Under the pieces are notes generated by a model. That model was not told the origin of the DNA. It made no database searches and saw only the letters and a program-made list of their open reading frames with translations. From an uncultured Bacteroidota bacterium (GTDB lineage: Bacteria > Bacteroidota > Bacteroidia > AKYH767-A > 2013-40CM-41-45), in the NCBI GenBank assembly GCA_937871435.1, contig CALMQM010000023.1:1-64000 (forward strand): 64,000 nt of DNA, written 5' to 3'. Shown here in pieces: positions 62,160-64,000 of this stretch (position 1 is its first letter; the number at the start of each line of letters is the position of its first letter). The translations under genes were made by a program, and so were the position numbers.

Positions 62160-62167
62160 CAAAAGTA
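62160..62167 (-). promoter_or_regulatory. -7 box of the sucC-speB unit
   Basis: TACTTTTG on the minus strand, a perfect TAnnTTTG, about 30 nt before the sucC ATG. No TTG at normal spacing. Confidence 0.45.
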
Positions 62168-62219
62168 TCATTTTTTGCATTCCTAAGTACCTAAAACGAG
62201 GGGTTTTGACCACGTTTTA

Positions 62220-62741
62220 TCAACTATTCAGGTATCGCTCCTGAAGCACTTTCAGGTGATGCCTTTCATGGACAATTATAAAATACAGCAACGCTTTCAC
62301 TGTCACCGGAGTAGAATTTGCAGTCCCGCTGTATTCGGCCATTGACGCATCGATATTGGAAAAAAATGCCTGTGTAGCAAGTCGGATAGCTTGCCATTCT
62401 TTGAAAATGCCGGAAAGAGACCTTGAAGAATAATTTGAGTTGGTGATATACCAATTCTCATCAAATCCTTCTATCGGTGTAAGATCTTTACGGGCAATTC
62501 GAAGTGCCCTGTAGACAAGGATTCTTTCTGTATCACACAAATGTCCGATGACTTCTTTGATACTCCATTTACCGGGAGCATATGCATAATTTGCCTGCTC
62601 TTCCGTCAGACCACTAATAAATTTTGAAGTGACATTGGATTGGCTGTTTAAAGCGTCCAACAAATTCTGTTCAGTTAAATACCCCAGGTAACTTTGATAA
62701 TAGTTTGAAAGTTCTTCCTTTTTAGGAGCCGGTATGTTCAT
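62220..62741 (-). CDS. DinB-family protein
   Basis: A 173-aa four-helix-bundle protein. The metal-binding histidines of the family appear in the pattern VIGHLCDTERI (~65-75) and FIIVHERHHLKVLQERY (~152-168). Related proteins are metal-dependent thiol transferases, including bacillithiol S-transferases (BstA/YfiT). That link is of interest because bshC is also in the window, but the subfamily cannot be decided by eye. It has its own promoter. Confidence 0.85.
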   Translation of the reverse strand: MNIPAPKKEELSNYYQSYLGYLTEQNLLDALNSQSNVTSKFISGLTEEQANYAYAPGKWSIKEVIGHLCDTERILVYRALRIARKDLTPIEGFDENWYITNSNYSSRSLSGIFKEWQAIRLATQAFFSNIDASMAEYSGTANSTPVTVKALLYFIIVHERHHLKVLQERYLNS

Positions 62742-62778
62742 ACAATTGGTGTATTAATTACTGTTTAGTGAATGAATG

Positions 62779-62807
62779 CAAAAATAATACAGGTTTAAAT
62801 TGAGCAA
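62779..62807 (-). promoter_or_regulatory. promoter of the DinB-family gene
   Basis: TTG (62807-62805), 18-nt spacer, then TATTTTTG (62786-62779), a perfect -7 box. Predicted leader about 32 nt. Confidence 0.6.
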
Positions 62808-62970
62808 ATGCTTTTCTGAATACAAACGTAAGTACAATTTAGAGAATTGAAAAGCAGGGAAACAAACAAGCATTTGCCATTTATTAAGTATGACTTGAAT
62901 TGAATTCGAGAGGTGTGAAACTCAATTTACGTTTAACTTTTTATTAACCGTCATTTGAGCCCGGTTCGAT

Positions 62971-62978
62971 TATGTTTG
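62971..62978 (+). promoter_or_regulatory. possible -7 box adjacent to the last gene's start
   Basis: TATGTTTG matches TAnnTTTG and ends 4 nt before the ATG at 62983, so transcripts would be nearly leaderless. The only upstream TTG is 13 nt away, too close for a -33. Confidence 0.3.
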
Positions 62979-62982
62979 TTAA

Positions 62983-64000
62983 ATGACCTTGATCAAACGA
63001 ATATTCATTTCAGGAGTGTGTTTATTTCTCACCGGAATAAATCTCCTTTATTCAGCTGATATAGTACCAAAGCAGTATCAGGCAATGCGTGTAGAATCAT
63101 CGATTAAAATTGACGGAATTATTGATGACAAAGCCTGGGAAAAAGCCAACCTTGCAGGAGATTTTCAGCAATTGGATCCACTGGAAGGGAATGAAGTGAG
63201 TCAGAAAACAGAAGTACGTCTATTGTATGATAACACTGCGATATATATAGCAGCGATGTTGTATGATACATCTCCTGATTCTATTTTACATGAACTTGGA
63301 AACAGAGATGAAGCAAGCACTTTGAATGCGGACGCGTTTCGGTTTGGTTTGGATCCCTACAATCAACGTCAAAATGGTTATGTATTTGAAGTGACAGCAT
63401 CCAATGTTCAATCTGAATTGTATATAGATGATTACACTTTCGATGCAGTATGGCAAAGTGCTGTACACATTGGAAGTAACGGATGGAGTGTGGAAATGAA
63501 AATTCCTTATTCAGCTATCCGGTTCCCTGCAAAAAGTGAACAAGTGTGGGGAATTCAATTTGCACGGCAAATCAGGAGGAACAGGGAGTATGATCAATGG
63601 ACGCTGACACCAAAGAAATTACAAAACAAAATGTTGTACTGGGGTACACTAACAGGAATTACGAATGTTGAGCCACCATTACGTTTGTCAGTAACGCCGT
63701 ATTTATCTGTGTATGGTGAGCGCGCTCCACAAGAAACTGCAAACGGACAAACCGGTTATGCAAATTCTTACTCCTACTCCGGAGGTGCTGATCTCAAAGT
63801 TGGCCTTGATGAACGATTTACTTTAGACGTTACATTGCTGCCGGATTTTAGTCAGGTTCAAAGTGACAACAAAGTTAAAAATCTCACTGCATTCGAAACT
63901 GTGTATGAGGAGAAAAGACCTTTCTTCAAAGAAGGGATTGATTTATTCTCAAAGGGAAATCTATTTTATTCCAGGCGAATTGGCCGGACTCCAACTCTGT
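62983..64000 (+). CDS. CBM9-like/DUF5916 outer-membrane protein (3' end missing)
   Basis: 339 codons to the window edge. A signal peptide (IFISGVCLFLTGINLLYSA) precedes a carbohydrate-binding-module-9-like domain (~35-220; VESSIKIDGIIDDKAWEKA, VRLLYDNTAIYIAAMLYDTS, WSVEMKIPYSAIRF). Then comes a DUF5916-type region expected to form a barrel (VWGIQFARQIRRNREYDQWT, LDVTLLPDFSQVQSDNKVKN, EKRPFFKEGIDLFSKGNLFY). Such proteins are usually about 700-850 aa. The family is common in Bacteroidota; its function has not been established to my knowledge. Ligand binding at the cell surface is an inference. Confidence 0.85.
   Translation, partial: MTLIKRIFISGVCLFLTGINLLYSADIVPKQYQAMRVESSIKIDGIIDDKAWEKANLAGDFQQLDPLEGNEVSQKTEVRLLYDNTAIYIAAMLYDTSPDSILHELGNRDEASTLNADAFRFGLDPYNQRQNGYVFEVTASNVQSELYIDDYTFDAVWQSAVHIGSNGWSVEMKIPYSAIRFPAKSEQVWGIQFARQIRRNREYDQWTLTPKKLQNKMLYWGTLTGITNVEPPLRLSVTPYLSVYGERAPQETANGQTGYANSYSYSGGADLKVGLDERFTLDVTLLPDFSQVQSDNKVKNLTAFETVYEEKRPFFKEGIDLFSKGNLFYSRRIGRTPTL

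Noticed and set aside
62950-62972. GGTTCGATT resembling a tRNA T-loop
   Set aside because: No matching T-stem partner, acceptor stem or anticodon arm around it; it lies in the leader of the CBM9-like gene.

Overview
The window looks like a chromosomal segment of a Bacteroidota bacterium, probably a free-living member near Chitinophagia/Sphingobacteriia/Flavobacteriia; the exact lineage cannot be fixed from this sequence. The evidence is type IX secretion (T9SS) C-terminal sorting domains, a SusC/SusD pair, a BshC bacillithiol enzyme, Gram-negative outer-membrane barrels, A-rich translation leaders without Shine-Dalgarno motifs, and many promoters of the Bacteroidota type (TTG, about 19-20 nt, then TAnnTTTG). 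DNA is AT-rich. I see no rRNA, tRNA, CRISPR, insertion sequence or prophage.

Layout. 1-1042: 5' part of bshC (minus; the gene runs off the left edge). 1389-21470: four giant secreted proteins in tandem (1137, 2437, 1261 and 1423 aa), separated by terminators and promoters. Three end in T9SS sorting domains and one in a dockerin-like module; the second and third share a duplicated C-terminal half. 21548-25944: a GNAT-fold protein, then a cobalamin riboswitch controlling a BtuB-type receptor and a small DUF6580-like membrane protein, closed by a terminator and a small array of hairpins with identical loops. 26343-29366: a predicted seven-bladed propeller T9SS protein, followed closely by three tiny tandem genes for related single-span membrane peptides (27, 27 and 38 aa). 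29411-33881 (minus): AIM24-family protein, phosphohexomutase, an unknown exported protein and MltG.

34039-41820 is a phosphate-starvation island: a small unknown protein, a CheY-like regulator, a PhoB-like regulator with a degenerate receiver, a phosphate-selective porin, PstS, PstC, PstA, PstB and PhoU. Three promoters there (before the unknown gene, the regulators and the porin) each carry four 11-bp-phased TTnAYA-like units ending at the same distance from the -7 box, which is the geometry of a Pho box. PstC carries a segment in its periplasmic loop that resembles part of PstS.

41857-47150: pyrD, an MntR/DtxR-type repressor with an operator-like palindrome on its own promoter, an Nramp transporter fused to a universal-stress domain, smpB and an outer-membrane barrel. 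47905-52469: an orphan SusC/SusD pair. 52599-56719: pcm, and divergently a Gfo/Idh/MocA oxidoreductase, a lipoprotein and a polyprenyl-phosphate sugar transferase with overlapping coupling. 56793-62741: core metabolism (3-hydroxyacyl-CoA dehydrogenase, DUF4294 protein, biotin carboxylase, agmatinase-family enzyme, succinyl-CoA synthetase beta, DinB-family protein). 62983-64000: 5' part of a CBM9-like/DUF5916 outer-membrane protein.

Most promising observations: the tandem membrane microproteins (29036-29366), the phased Pho-box arrays and pseudo-receiver regulator (33971-35822), and the PstS-like insertion in PstC (38225-39430).
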